This document shows, one piece after another, positions 34,687 to 45,410 of a DNA stretch of 64,000 bases; within the stretch, counting starts at the first letter, position 1, and each line of letters opens with the position of its first letter. The stretch covers positions 34,047,777 to 34,111,776 of the forward strand of contig CAMZMU010000059.1 of NCBI GenBank assembly GCA_947311845.1. Direction: 5' to 3'. A program made the position numbers and the translations under genes. The notes beneath the pieces were generated by a model that was not told the DNA's origin, did not search any database, and saw only the letters and a program-made list of their open reading frames with translations. This DNA is from Poa pratensis (Eukaryota > Streptophyta > Magnoliopsida > Poales > Poaceae).

Positions 34687-34691
34687 CTCAC

Positions 34692-34945
34692 TTATCACCG
34701 TATTCAGATCAAGATACGGCGCGCCACGAAGGGGGTGGCGGCCTGGCCCTTGCCCATTTGACACCACACCCGGGTTACGATATGGCGCGTCGCTAAGAGG
34801 GTTACGCCCAACGAGGTTTTTTTGGGTTTCATCTCCATAAGAGTGGTTGGGTTTTTTCCGTTGGCTCGTCAAGCCTATCACAACCCTACTCCTTTATCCG
34901 GGCTTGGGACCGGCTATGTTGAGACAACGTAGGCGGAGTTGGCTA
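34692..34945 (-). mobile_element. 5' part of the split LINE (upstream of the endonuclease)
   Basis: It continues the LINE on the far side of the LTR-type insertion. The phrase ggcgcgccac / ggcgcgtcgc occurs here, and a related gcgcgccacta lies at 31240-31250 on the other side. It ends near gggaccggctatgttgagac. Assignment rests on the shared TSD and repeated phrases. Confidence 0.55.
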
Positions 34946-35054
34946 TGGCTACATTAGTAGATATTCCCATTGCTAAAAAAATACATTTTAAAAATTTCAA
35001 GATATTCAAAGCACATTTTATATGAATGCTGAGCCGGTCCCACTGGGAGCTTTG

Positions 35055-36246
35055 GGGTGTGTTCGTTTTTTGGATGGGGTGGAATGGAATGGTTTCATTC
35101 CATTCCATTCCATCAGAATAGAACCATTCCATCATGGCGTTCGGTTGATTTGGGAATCGGTGGAATGGAACGGAATCAGTTTAATCTAAACATGCAATTA
35201 ATTAGACCCTAATTTAATCTAAACGTCCAATTAACCTAAACATTCTGAAAACTGGACTCAAATCACCGAACGAGCTCGGACGGCAGTGAGCTCAGACGGC
35301 AGCGACCTCGGGGAGATTGGGCCGACGAGCCTGGCCGCCACCGCCTGGCCCTGCTCCGCCGCGCCTGGCCGTCGAGCATGGCCGCCGGGCCTGGCCGTCC
35401 AGCATGGCCGCCGCCGCGTCTCTGCTCTGCACTGCCCCGCCCCCGTCGCCTAGCCGCCGACGGAGGAGAGGGCCGTCCTGGTCGCCGCGCCGTCCTGGTC
35501 GCCGACGGAGGAGGGCGGGCGGCGAGCACGGAGGAGAGGGACGGAGGAGGGCCGGCGGCGAGCAGAGGAGAGGGACGGAGGAGGGCCGACGGAGGAGGGC
35601 GGCGAGCGGAGGAGAGGTCGCGTCGGCCCTCGGGGAGAGGAGCAAGGTCGCCTCGCATGGCCACCCGTCCTGGCCGCCTCGCATGGCCGCCGTCCTGGCC
35701 GCGAGCACGGAGGGCCGCGCCATCGTGGCCGCGAGCATGGTCGCTTGGATCCGCCCTGCGCCACCACGCGCCGGTGGGGAAACGCAGGCACGCCGCCGCG
35801 CATGGAGGTGGTCGCTGTCGGGCCTGGATACGCGCATGGAGGTGGCCGGCCGCCGCGCGCCTCGAGCTGGCCGAGGTCGCCGCCGCCACGCCGCGCCTCG
35901 AGCTGGCCGAGGCCGCCGCCGCCGCGCCTCGCCTGGCTGGCTGACCGTCTCTGCTGGCCTGGCTGGCTGGCCGCCCCGCCGCGCCGCCGTCCATGCTGGA
36001 TTTGGCCGTCTCTGCTAGCACGGGAGAGAGATTAGCTAGCACGGGAGAGAGATTAGGCGACGCGTTCCACTCGGTTCCACTCGGTCCGGCCGATTTGGCC
36101 GGACGGGTTGGTTCCGCATCCGAGTGGAATATTCTTTTTTGTGGAACCACTGCATTATATTCCACCTAAAAAACGAACAAAGGAACGGGCTCCCGGAATG
36201 GAACGGTTCCATTCCGTTCCACCCGGTTCCACAACCGAACACACCC
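35055..36246. mobile_element. Harbinger-like TIR element carrying a GC-rich cargo
   Basis: A 1.19-kb element with TIR gggtgtgttcg at both ends and subterminal ggaatgg / ccattcc repeats, flanked by TTG on each side (35052-35054 and 36247-36249), a 3-bp TSD. The AT-rich ends enclose GC-rich DNA (about 35265-36060) with repeated cctcgagctggccgag phrases. Long frames are open on both strands but have compositional bias and no recognisable domain. It may be a Pack-type element that captured genomic GC-rich DNA. Confidence 0.6.
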
Positions 36247-36249
36247 TTG

Positions 36250-37017
36250 GAGATCCGATGAGAAGCATTCTGCCCATGACGCTTGATTCCTTGCTATACA
36301 AGCTGGCTCAGTCTGATTACTTGTAGTCGACACGTATTCCCTTGCATTGTGTGCTTTTGCCGTCACTTTAGAGAAAAATCAATTTACGATAAAGCTTGCT
36401 CTCTGATAAAAATCTTCGGTAAAGCTACTCCGCTCACTGTTTGATCTAACTAGAGTACTTCCCTGTTATGTAATCAACACCCGACCCCGCAAAAGATTCT
36501 GCCTTTCCCTTAAACTTACCATTACGGCATTACTTCCATACAAGAATAGAAGAGTCAAGCCAACATCAGAAGAACGGAGCGGCCCCACTCCATCATCACG
36601 AACCTTTTCCCGAACACTGCAGTGTGTGTACATGGGAGCTTGATCACTGGCCAGTCTAGTTCTCTGCTAGCTGGAGTCTCAGCTACAGTCCACACCCACC
36701 CACGCCATTTATTTCCACAATGCGCAAATCACAACGCAGAACAAAGACTTCGCTCTTCGCAGTCCGCACTGAACCCAACCCAAGGAACCCAGAAGTTTAA
36801 TCAGCGATTTTTTTTTTGAATTGATTTAATCAGCGATTTTTAGCTAAGCAAGAAGAAGACAGTGGAAATATTCATTCCACCTCACCTCAGCGGGGCTGGC
36901 TCGGGTCACCACCCCCACCCCACCGCATCTCAAGCTCACCTCACTTCACTCCTCTCGAGTCTGTCAGTACTCAGTAGAGCGCGGCTGACTGTGCTGTGCT
37001 CCCGGCGGCACGGCGAG
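36250..37017 (+). other. Upstream region and 5' leader of the fasciclin-like gene
   Basis: No gene is seen. A short direct repeat ttaatcagcgattttt occurs at about 36799 and 36828. The last ~150 bp, rich in caccccacc and ctcacctcac, resemble a pyrimidine-rich plant 5' UTR. An upstream in-frame ATG at 36862 exists but gives no signal peptide at the N-terminus. Confidence 0.45.
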
Positions 37018-38301
37018 ATGCGGAGACAGATCTCCCGCCTCCTGCTGGTTGGCCTGCTCGCTGTCGCCGCGCTCCTGCCGCCGGCCGCTGCGGTGGACGT
37101 GGAGGCGGTGCTGGCGCCGTTCCCGGACCTGGCGGGCTTCGCGCGGCTGCTCGCGTCCAGCCCCGTGGCCCGGGAGCTGGCGGGACGGTCCTCGCTGACG
37201 CTGCTCGCCGTGCCGAACGCCCACATCCCGCAGTCCCCCTCGGCGTTCGCGGCCGCCGCGGGGGCCGACCTCGCCGACGTGCTCCGCTACCACGTCCTCC
37301 TCGAGTACATCTCCCCCGCCGACCTCCGCCGCCTCCCCGCCGCCGGGAAGCTGGTCACCACGCTCTTCCAGACCACCGGCCGCGCCCCCGCCGACCTCGG
37401 CACCGTCAACGTCACGGCCACAGGACCCAACCTTGGCTTCGTCCGCTCCCCGGCCCCCTTCCCGGGCTCCAACGCCACGGTCCTCGGCTCCGTCACCGCC
37501 GTCCCCTACAACCTCAGCGTCCTCGCCGTGGACGGCCTCATCGTGCCCTCCGGCTTCGACCTGGCCGCCTCCGACTCCCGCCCCGCCGGCACCGCCGCCG
37601 CGGCCGTCAACATCACGCGCGTCCTCGCCGACGCGCGCGGCTTCAACGTGGCGGCGTCCATGCTGGAGGCGTCCGGCGTGGCGGAGGAGTTCGAGGGCGA
37701 CGAGCGCGGGGCCGGCATCACGGTGTTCGTGCCCACCGACGAGGCCTTCGCGAACGTCCCCGCCGGCGACCGGCTCCAGTCCCTCCCCGCCGACCGCAAG
37801 GCCGTGGTGCTCCGCTTCCACGTCCTCCACTCCTACTACCCGCTGGGGTCCCTGGAGTCGATCGTGAACCCGCTGCAGCCGACGCTGGCCACCGAGTACG
37901 CCAGCCAGGCGGGGCGATTCACCCTCAACATCACCCGCTCCAACGGCTCCGTGGCCATCGACACCGGCGTCGTCCAGGCCACCATCACCCGCACCGTCTT
38001 CGACCAGAACCCCGTCGCCGTCTTCGCCGTCTCCAAGGTGCTGCTGCCCAAGGAGATGTTCGCCAGGACCACCGGCACCGACTCCGCAGCCGCCATCGTC
38101 GCCGCGAGCCCGCCGCCTGCGTCGATGCCGCCGGAGCCGGACCAGACCGAAAGGACGCCGCCGACGAAGCTCTCGTCCCCGCCCGGAGTGAACTACACCA
38201 CCACGGCGTTGCCTTCGTCGTCGGCGGCAACGACGGTTGCGGTTGGGTGGTCGTGTTGTATAGCACTGTTGTATCTAGTACCGCTGCTATCTCTGGTATG
38301 A
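37018..38301 (+). CDS. FLA: Fasciclin-like arabinogalactan protein, two FAS1 domains, GPI-anchored
   Basis: A single exon encoding 427 aa. The ATG at 37018 is chosen because it directly starts a signal peptide (MRRQISRLLLVGLLAVAALL, cleavage after about residue 24). FAS1 domain 1 spans roughly 27-165 with the H1 box SLTLLAVPNAHI (about 58-69) and YH motif RYHVLLEYIS. FAS1 domain 2 spans roughly 200-352 with GITVFVPTDEAFANVP (about 232-247), RFHVLHSYYPLG and VAVFAVSKVLLP. A Pro/Ser/Ala-rich arabinogalactan stretch follows (SPPPASMPPEP), then a hydrophobic tail (about 403-427) preceded by small residues, as for GPI attachment. There are seven N-glycosylation sequons. It is a cell-surface or wall adhesion glycoprotein, and the frame is intact. 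Very high third-position GC explains the long antisense frames. Confidence 0.95.
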   Translation: MRRQISRLLLVGLLAVAALLPPAAAVDVEAVLAPFPDLAGFARLLASSPVARELAGRSSLTLLAVPNAHIPQSPSAFAAAAGADLADVLRYHVLLEYISPADLRRLPAAGKLVTTLFQTTGRAPADLGTVNVTATGPNLGFVRSPAPFPGSNATVLGSVTAVPYNLSVLAVDGLIVPSGFDLAASDSRPAGTAAAAVNITRVLADARGFNVAASMLEASGVAEEFEGDERGAGITVFVPTDEAFANVPAGDRLQSLPADRKAVVLRFHVLHSYYPLGSLESIVNPLQPTLATEYASQAGRFTLNITRSNGSVAIDTGVVQATITRTVFDQNPVAVFAVSKVLLPKEMFARTTGTDSAAAIVAASPPPASMPPEPDQTERTPPTKLSSPPGVNYTTTALPSSSAATTVAVGWSCCIALLYLVPLLSLV

Positions 38302-39100
38302 GATCCGGCGGTTAGCTAGTCCATCCTTGTTGAGCTCAATTTTTTTTGCATTGCTTTTGTTACTGAATCTGTACACTGCGAATTGGAAAGGGGTTGGGGA
38401 AGAAGACTTGACGGAAGCTGCAAAGCAGCATTCTTCTTTCTTTTTACTGCTCGCGTCATGTTGGAAAAGCGAAATGATACCACCATCCTAGAAAGAATCA
38501 CACGACTAATCTAAAAAATGCCATGTAAAGAAAGAACCACAGACGCACAGACTCTTTTAAAGAGTGCTGGGTCTTCTTCCCGGACGGGAGTACGGGACGC
38601 AGAGCGCTGCTGCTGCTGCTTCCATTGGATTTCTCTGTGCTGTGCCGGGTGACGGAGGGAGGGGGAAGGAGGTGCGCGTACCGGAGCGGTGAGGGGAGAG
38701 ACGGACAGGGGTAGGTGGGGTGGCAGTGAGCTGGCGGGGGCGGCCTTCGTCACAGGCGTCAGCGCGCTAGATTCGATCGCCCTTTTGGCTTGCGTCGCCC
38801 GCCACTTGTGTGCCCGCCCGCCCGCCCGCCCGCCGCTTCTTGTCGCCTCCTGCCACGCACACAATGGATGGTGAAATCCTCTCCCTCACGATCGAACGCG
38901 TGAATTTCACGCGGAAATGGCCATCTCCACGACAATAAATTGCAAAAAATACCACAATTGGGCCCATTTTACAGGTCAGTACCCATTTTAAGGGGACGAA
39001 ATGGACGTTTGCGTCGACGTACAGCGGCGGGAAAAGGCGCGATTGTGGAAGTCTCTCTAGGGCTCTATCGAGCGCCTCCTTCTGGGAAGAGGCTCAGCAC
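38302..39100. other. 3' flank of the fasciclin-like gene and GC-rich spacer
   Basis: No gene is recognised. It holds a (CCCG)n microsatellite (about 38814-38835) and AT-rich 3' flank near 38340-38520. Confidence 0.4.
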
Positions 39101-42100
39101 AGCACGACAAAGCTCTTAGACATGGTGGAAGGGCTCGGAGAAATCTTGAACGGTGGTGAGTTGCTCGTTGCGAGCTTTTTACCGAACAACCGAGGGAGGA
39201 AAAGTTGGCACCGATGTGGGCAAACTGTGGAGGGAGGTATAGGGCTATAGCTCGGGGACACCTTTATAGGGGAGAGGAGGCTGGTAATGGTACGAAATCC
39301 AGCGAAGATGATCATTCGGGGAGTGTCGCGTCAGAGGAGAAAAGATGGGGGGCTGACGGGTGGGTCGCACGTCCACCCTCAGCTCCTCCTTCACGTGTGC
39401 TGCCAACTAGGCCCTTGCAAATGGGCCCCACTGGGTCAGTGCTATTGTCAAAATGAATTTAGACTTGGATTAATGCAATTTGTTGCTCCTCGATCTCACA
39501 CTTCGTATAATTTAGAAACAAATTATAGGAGCTGACATGTGAATCTAGGTGATAATTTTATGTAATTTACTCTCTCCACGACCTAGCTTGATCAGCTTGT
39601 GTAGGCAGCCCTGTTGCGACCACCCGGGTCCTACTCCTACCATCATCTTGGCGAGTACAAAGTCATATCGCACATTCACATGGGCATTGATACAGGGGCG
39701 GGCCTCCATGAGCATGAGGCCACCGGCGGCGCCACTCACTCCCGATCTTGCAGAATCGCAGTCAGAGCTTGCTCGGGACAACCTCCCTAAGGCCTTAACA
39801 TGAGCAGGTGAGGGATGCAGAAGGATCATGTCCACGAGAGCACCGGACACGCCCACGGCAGAACATCGGATTGAACCGCTTCGTCTGTCGACGCAAAGAG
39901 GCGGTGTCAAACTAGCAGCGTGGTGCCACCACGGCGGCATGAGTTACTGCTTTGTCTAGCGTGCATGGGAACGAAATGCTGTTCAATTTAGGCTCGGAGT
40001 GAGGCCTGCCTAGCTATATGGATCGATCCTGGTCTTTGGGTCCATGCACCGCTGTATCGTGCGGACAGGTCTTTTGTTTTGAGTTATGCTATGGGCTAGA
40101 GGGCCATGTGTCCTCGTCGATACCATTGTCCATAGCGGAAAGAGACTACGGCATTGTTTATTAGGGGTCTAATTACATCCCAAAGTGGAGACGCTCAAAA
40201 CAAAACAAAAAACATCCCAAGTGGATTGGGGATGGGAGGGGTTTGGTATAATTCCTGTTTTCACCCAATTCCAAAAAATATCCACAAATACTATTCCATC
40301 ACAATACACTAGTATGAGGTAGTGTTTTTAATCTAGACAAAATGAGACGTTGACTTGGGATATCTAGGGATTTTCTTACCAAAACCGGATTAGTACAGAT
40401 TAGGATTTTCCGGAATTCAGGATAATCCTCTCCAATCGGCCAAACGACGGTCTCCAGCAAATGGTCCAACGCATCATTGATGGCTCGACGTCCACAAAAT
40501 TGACATGATCAACGCCTCGATAACGTCAAAGCAACAATGAAGCACTCGGAGTCTTCGCTCCTGCCACCTTCGTGCCCTTGCTCATCGTTGACCTCCTTTG
40601 CTGACGCGGGTATAATACCCCTCATGTCGTCCTTTCATCTTGTTGTCTTCGCTCCGCCGCTGCATCTCTCGAGAAGGCAGAGAGGGATAGGTCGATGTGG
40701 CATATAGTCGCGTGTCACCGGATACAGACATGTGGTGGCAGGGTGGGCAACGGCTCGATGTCGGAGTGTAGCGAGCAGCGACACTGCTATATGGTGGTGG
40801 CCCTCAAGATGGGGCCAACGAAAAGCTATATTGTTGTCATGAGTTTCCCCTCTAGTTTGGCCTTGTATTCACAATCAAATACATGTACATGATCATGTTT
40901 CTACAACAACTCTAACAACTACATAAAAATGTGTCTATCCACTAATCATCGTAGAATCTATAAAAAAACTAACCATTCTACGATAATTTACACTACTAGG
41001 AGTCAAACGTATGGAAAATTATGTGGGCTCAAATCAGTGCTGAACAAAAAGAACATCAAATATCATGAACTAAAGTTGCAGCCTTCTGATACCTTCTATC
41101 CGGATTATCGGATTGCAGTATGCAGATTTTTCCCCTAAGAGACCCAGGGTTTATCGAAACATGGAAGTATTTGGTATGCAAGGAAATGTTATCAAGTTCA
41201 CGAAAGTTTTCTTATGGTTTGTTCTAACGAACCAAACTTGTTTGATTGTGGTTGTTTCATCAATGATTTAAAATAGGTCAGGGCTTAAGGTTTCACCTGC
41301 AGCAGTGCATGTTATGTATGGGATAAATAAGATAAGATGAAACTCAGTTAGTCATAAAGAATTCATATGAGTACAAGATGTATATGAGCAATGCGTCCGA
41401 GGGCACCAGTGTCTCACATATCAGGAGCACAAAGGATTCATCTGTCCACTTCGGCCCTATCTGTTTTGCACAGGGTTGCCTAGGTAATCAAGACTTCTTT
41501 TACAAAGACAGACATAAGTAGTAAGCTCTTTGATGTCATTGTTGTTCTCCAGGGAATTGCTTTCAACTATTGTACATCTCTTACTGTCATAGAGATTCTC
41601 GCATAACCTTCCACTTTTCAAGTCCTAGGAGCGAGGCATTGACAAGAGATATACACATGCATCATATCGTACTCTTTACACTAATATCTCAATGGTTAGT
41701 TTGCACAAAGCTGTGAGGCTAGGCCTCAGCCCTTATCTTGAGTGGACTATTCACACGTCATGATCATATCAGCAATAGAAAACATTGTAGAAAACGAAAG
41801 ATGAATGATTGATAATAGTTCTTACAATGTTGCCGATCGCGATGAGATCTAAATTACAAGTACTATATGGCTATGGATGTTGACTATGGTGGTGGAGATG
41901 GCTGATGCGGTGATGAATGGAGGCTCTCTCCTGAGGGGGTCTTCTCTCCTTCTTATAGCAGTCTGGTAGGGTTTCGAGGCGGTTCTGATGCGAAATCATA
42001 TTTGGGCCCTTCACGGAATTTGCTCGGTTTGACGATGCGGATCTAACGACACTGGTACGTCGGGCGCGACCGTACCGCGACTCGTTAAGTCTGGTTTCGC

Positions 42101-43614
42101 CTGGTTTTGGATCTTCTGGATTTCTGGCAACTCCCCATCCGGATTATATCTTCATAAATTCCTTAACTGCAAGAAAATAAATCACAAGGAGATTTGCAAA
42201 GTAATTTGCACATTAGTGGTTAGTGGCTGGTATAGAGTGATATATTGCCATTTTCATGACAAATATAAGGTTTGAAAATAGATAAACATGCGCATATTTT
42301 GGACGCATCACCTTCCAACACAATACACCATCAAGTGTTGCAAGTTATAACCAGTAGCAAGCTTAAATTACATGAAACTCATTTGAAATGTCAATGTTAC
42401 TAAACAAGCAGATAAGATCAATATTCATTTCCACACAAGAAATAAATAGATTATAGATGAAACATAATTGGCGCAAACACACTTAGGTTACATATGAATC
42501 ACGCAAATTCAATCTTCTTTCCATTTAGACTGACTGCAGGCTACGAAAAAGATGGCAACATCCTCATAAGTGAGGGTTGTAATAGTGCAATGGAGTCTGA
42601 CAACATAGGGTTTGTACTGAACTTTTTTACATATATACATATAATTGACTAATTCAATGCTAGATCTTTTAATTAATATGTATAATAATATGCGAACACA
42701 ATAAATGTTGCCAAAATTTAAGATACGCTGGTTGATGTAGGTTGCAAATACACTTTGTGTAACAAAAAATACATTTTCAACTTATTTGAGTTAATTTCAT
42801 AGTATTTCAATTAAGACACCAGTAATTTCACCAAAATGAATTTCCCTTAGATCAACGAGAAGTAATATATAAACAATCTCATTCTTTTCTGACTTATGTA
42901 GCTTCCATGCTAACATGGTCATATGTTACATATGCGTTGCTTGATGCAGATAGTATATTTTTTTTATAGATTTTCCGGTTAGTGTCTCCAAATATCTCGT
43001 ACAAAACCCGAAGTTATGCATGTCTATAAAATATCCGCGGAGAGTGTTTGAGTGTATACTTATATATTTTCGATTGCAGTTGTAAATAAACACAAAATAT
43101 TGGTGTAAGAGATTTCTAAGGGTGTCCTTGAAACTTTGGTTTTTTTTTTCATTTTGTGGTTCTTAAATAGATATTCTCTCCATGTTCATATGGTTCAATA
43201 GCATTATATGCTTCATGCTTGTTGTTCAAACATAATAGCTTATATCATAGACTTAAGATAATGTTGGCCACGATCTATTGTCTAAAAGTAAACTTGTAGT
43301 CCAACTTAAATGTAGCATCGACTTAGCACCCTCGAAACTGATGTGAGACCGAACCAACAATAATAAATTATGAATTATAGGGTTAGTTATTGGAACCATC
43401 TATCCCACCATAGCCATGGACACATGACATTAGAACAGTCGCTATTCCATAGTACTACAAATTCAATTAACAGTTAATGTGTATGAGTTGGAAGGACCTG
43501 GGCAGATTGGGAGCCATGGAGAGACGAATCATGGGACGAGGGAAAGCTACTCACAAGTATAATCCATCATACCCAAATGCTTGTCTAATCAGTTTGTCAA
43601 AGGATAAAGATGGC
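39101..43614. other. Gene-free intergenic DNA
   Basis: No reading frame here resembles a known protein. The base composition switches between GC-richer blocks (39100-39960, 40440-40850, 41880-42110) and AT-rich DNA (42150-43600), suggesting worn transposable elements without diagnosable ends. Confidence 0.4.
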
Positions 43615-43685
43615 GGGGGGGGGGGGGGGATTGGGTGACTTAAAACCTTTACGGGATTGGGTGACTTAAAACCTTTACGGATTTA
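43615..43685. repeat. G15 run followed by a 25-bp tandem repeat
   Basis: A run of fifteen G (43615-43629) is followed by two copies of gattgggtgacttaaaacct plus tttacgg, back to back. Slippage-prone DNA. Confidence 0.85.
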
Positions 43686-43969
43686 GTTTCATCCTAATAT
43701 GGAATTAAACTAGGAGAATGCTTTTCACTCACAGATACTAAATATGTTTAACATCACCCATTCTAGTTAACCCTAAATAGGAGTTGCAATGTACACCGTA
43801 ATCATCTCATGTCATGTTTTGTGAAATATGAAAATAATAGGAATTAAAATCCGTCAAATTATGCCCTATTTCTGCCCTATTTTCAATACCATTCAAATGG
43901 GCTCTAAATATTTCAAAAATTTATCGCATGCCATGAGCATCCCCATATTTTATTCTAAGCTCGTCTCAT

Positions 43970-44440
43970 CATTCAACAGTTCAAAAAAAGTGCTCTTCTT
44001 CGAAATAAGAGATGATTGACCGGGGGTGCTCTGGGCGCCACTATGATGTCTGAAAGATTTTCTAAGCCTCCTGATCCTCAACAAACAAGACATGCCTTCA
44101 GATGATAGCAAAAACAAATACGGGTCTCCATGGCGAAATGCTTGAAAGGCTCCGTTCACTCTCCATTGAACACACCGAAAAGGATACTGACGTCACGTCT
44201 CTCGTAACAGAAAGGATCCATCTCTCGTTGAAATCTAGCTTCAACATAATAGCCTTTAGATAGTCCCACTCCACATTATCACAAGTTTTCATCATGTCCA
44301 GCTTGAGGGCACAAAACTGAGAACAACGCCCTTCCTCATTTTTTCTTCAAAATGCAAGCATTCATAATCAGAGAGGACGTCCATAAACAGCCACCCTGGT
44401 ACAAAGGCCGATTGTTGCTCTGAAATAATCCCCGGGAGAA
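43970..44440 (-). pseudogene. Degenerate LINE reverse transcriptase fragment
   Basis: On the minus strand, in several frames, the pieces [20 protein letters not shown], then GAFQAFRHGDPYLFLLSSEG, then MSCLLRIRR follow the order of a non-LTR RT palm (KAYDRVEW and RQGDPLSPYLF types). Frame changes and lost residues show a dead fragment. It is a different lineage from the LINE at 29-31 kb. Confidence 0.65.
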
Positions 44441-45410
44441 TTTTCTTCGATCTATTAGCTTGCACTTTAGAGATAACATCACATAAGTTATTGGTCTACA
44501 CTGAAAGAGGGAGGAAGTCAGGAAGCATCTGTCACCTTCATTATTAGCACAAGCAAAGTTTAGTTCGCTTCTTCCACATTCTCTACCCCATTTAGAATAT
44601 TCAAGACTTCTCTGGTAATTTTTTTTCTCGACTTAACTGCTGTGGTAACTTCTGCACTGCATAAGTCGGTGCCGCTGAAAAAAAATACGGAAATACCGAA
44701 ACATATTTTTTAGAAACTCGAAACATAATTGTTTCCGCACAGCGCACACGCTAGCGCGCTGCCGGCGTGGGCCTGGCAACGGCGAGCCTCACCCCGCCTG
44801 TGCATACGACCCAAGTCCACAGATCTTTCGGCCTATTAGGAAACAGAAACCGCGAGCTAGTTGGGCAATAGACGGGAGCGTCTTTACGCCGCTCGTTAGC
44901 GGCGGTTCCGCGCCGCACCGCCTGCGTGCTTCGTACATGGGCCGGCCCAAGTACTTTACGCACGGACGTTTCGCCAGCTGCTTCCTGCTTCCTCTGTTTC
45001 GTACACACACGTAATTTCTGATTTCTGTTCTGTTTGGTACGTATGCGCACGTTCGCTGCTTCGTCGCTGCTTTCACGCTACTTCGTCGCTGATTTGACGC
45101 TGCTTCTTGTACTTCACGAAACGATTGATCGAAAATGAATTTGAAAAATTTCTGTGAACAAAAAACTAAGAACTCAGTGTACAAGAACACAGCTAGTCTC
45201 TCCTTGTTTCTCCTGCTTCATTCTTCCAGAATTGATCCAGAACTTGTTCATGTCCAGAAACAAAAAACATTCTAAGTAAGAAAGTTTCAGAATTGAGTAC
45301 ACCCAGTGAACACTTTTGACATGCAACAAATGAGCACTGAAGTATGCATATATCGGTTTTATCTTTTTGTTTTTCTGTTTCACTTTTTCCTTTTTTTTTT
45401 TATTTTTAAA
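44441..45410. other. Gene-free spacer with a GC-rich island
   Basis: No gene is recognised. 44740-45110 is GC-rich and open on the minus strand without recognisable domains; the rest is AT-rich and leads into the GGTTCC array. Confidence 0.35.

Noticed and set aside
35263..36165. 300-codon minus-strand frame in the Harbinger-like element
   Set aside because: The opposite strand is equally open, composition is extreme (Ala/Arg/Pro/Ser) and no domain is visible; it is a GC artefact or captured DNA.
36862..37017. Upstream in-frame ATG for the fasciclin-like protein
   Set aside because: It would place 52 residues before an obvious signal peptide; the ATG at 37018 gives the normal N-terminus.
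36964..37830. 288-codon antisense frame opposite the fasciclin-like gene
   Set aside because: High third-position GC of the real gene removes stops on the other strand; the sense strand has clear FAS1 domains and a signal peptide.
39205..39940. Frames of 80-130 codons in the spacer after the fasciclin-like gene
   Set aside because: They overlap on both strands and show no domain, signal or splice context.
40140..40450. Possible MITE (ttaggggtctaattacatcc to ccaatcggcc)
   Set aside because: The ends do not form a convincing inverted repeat and no TSD was found.
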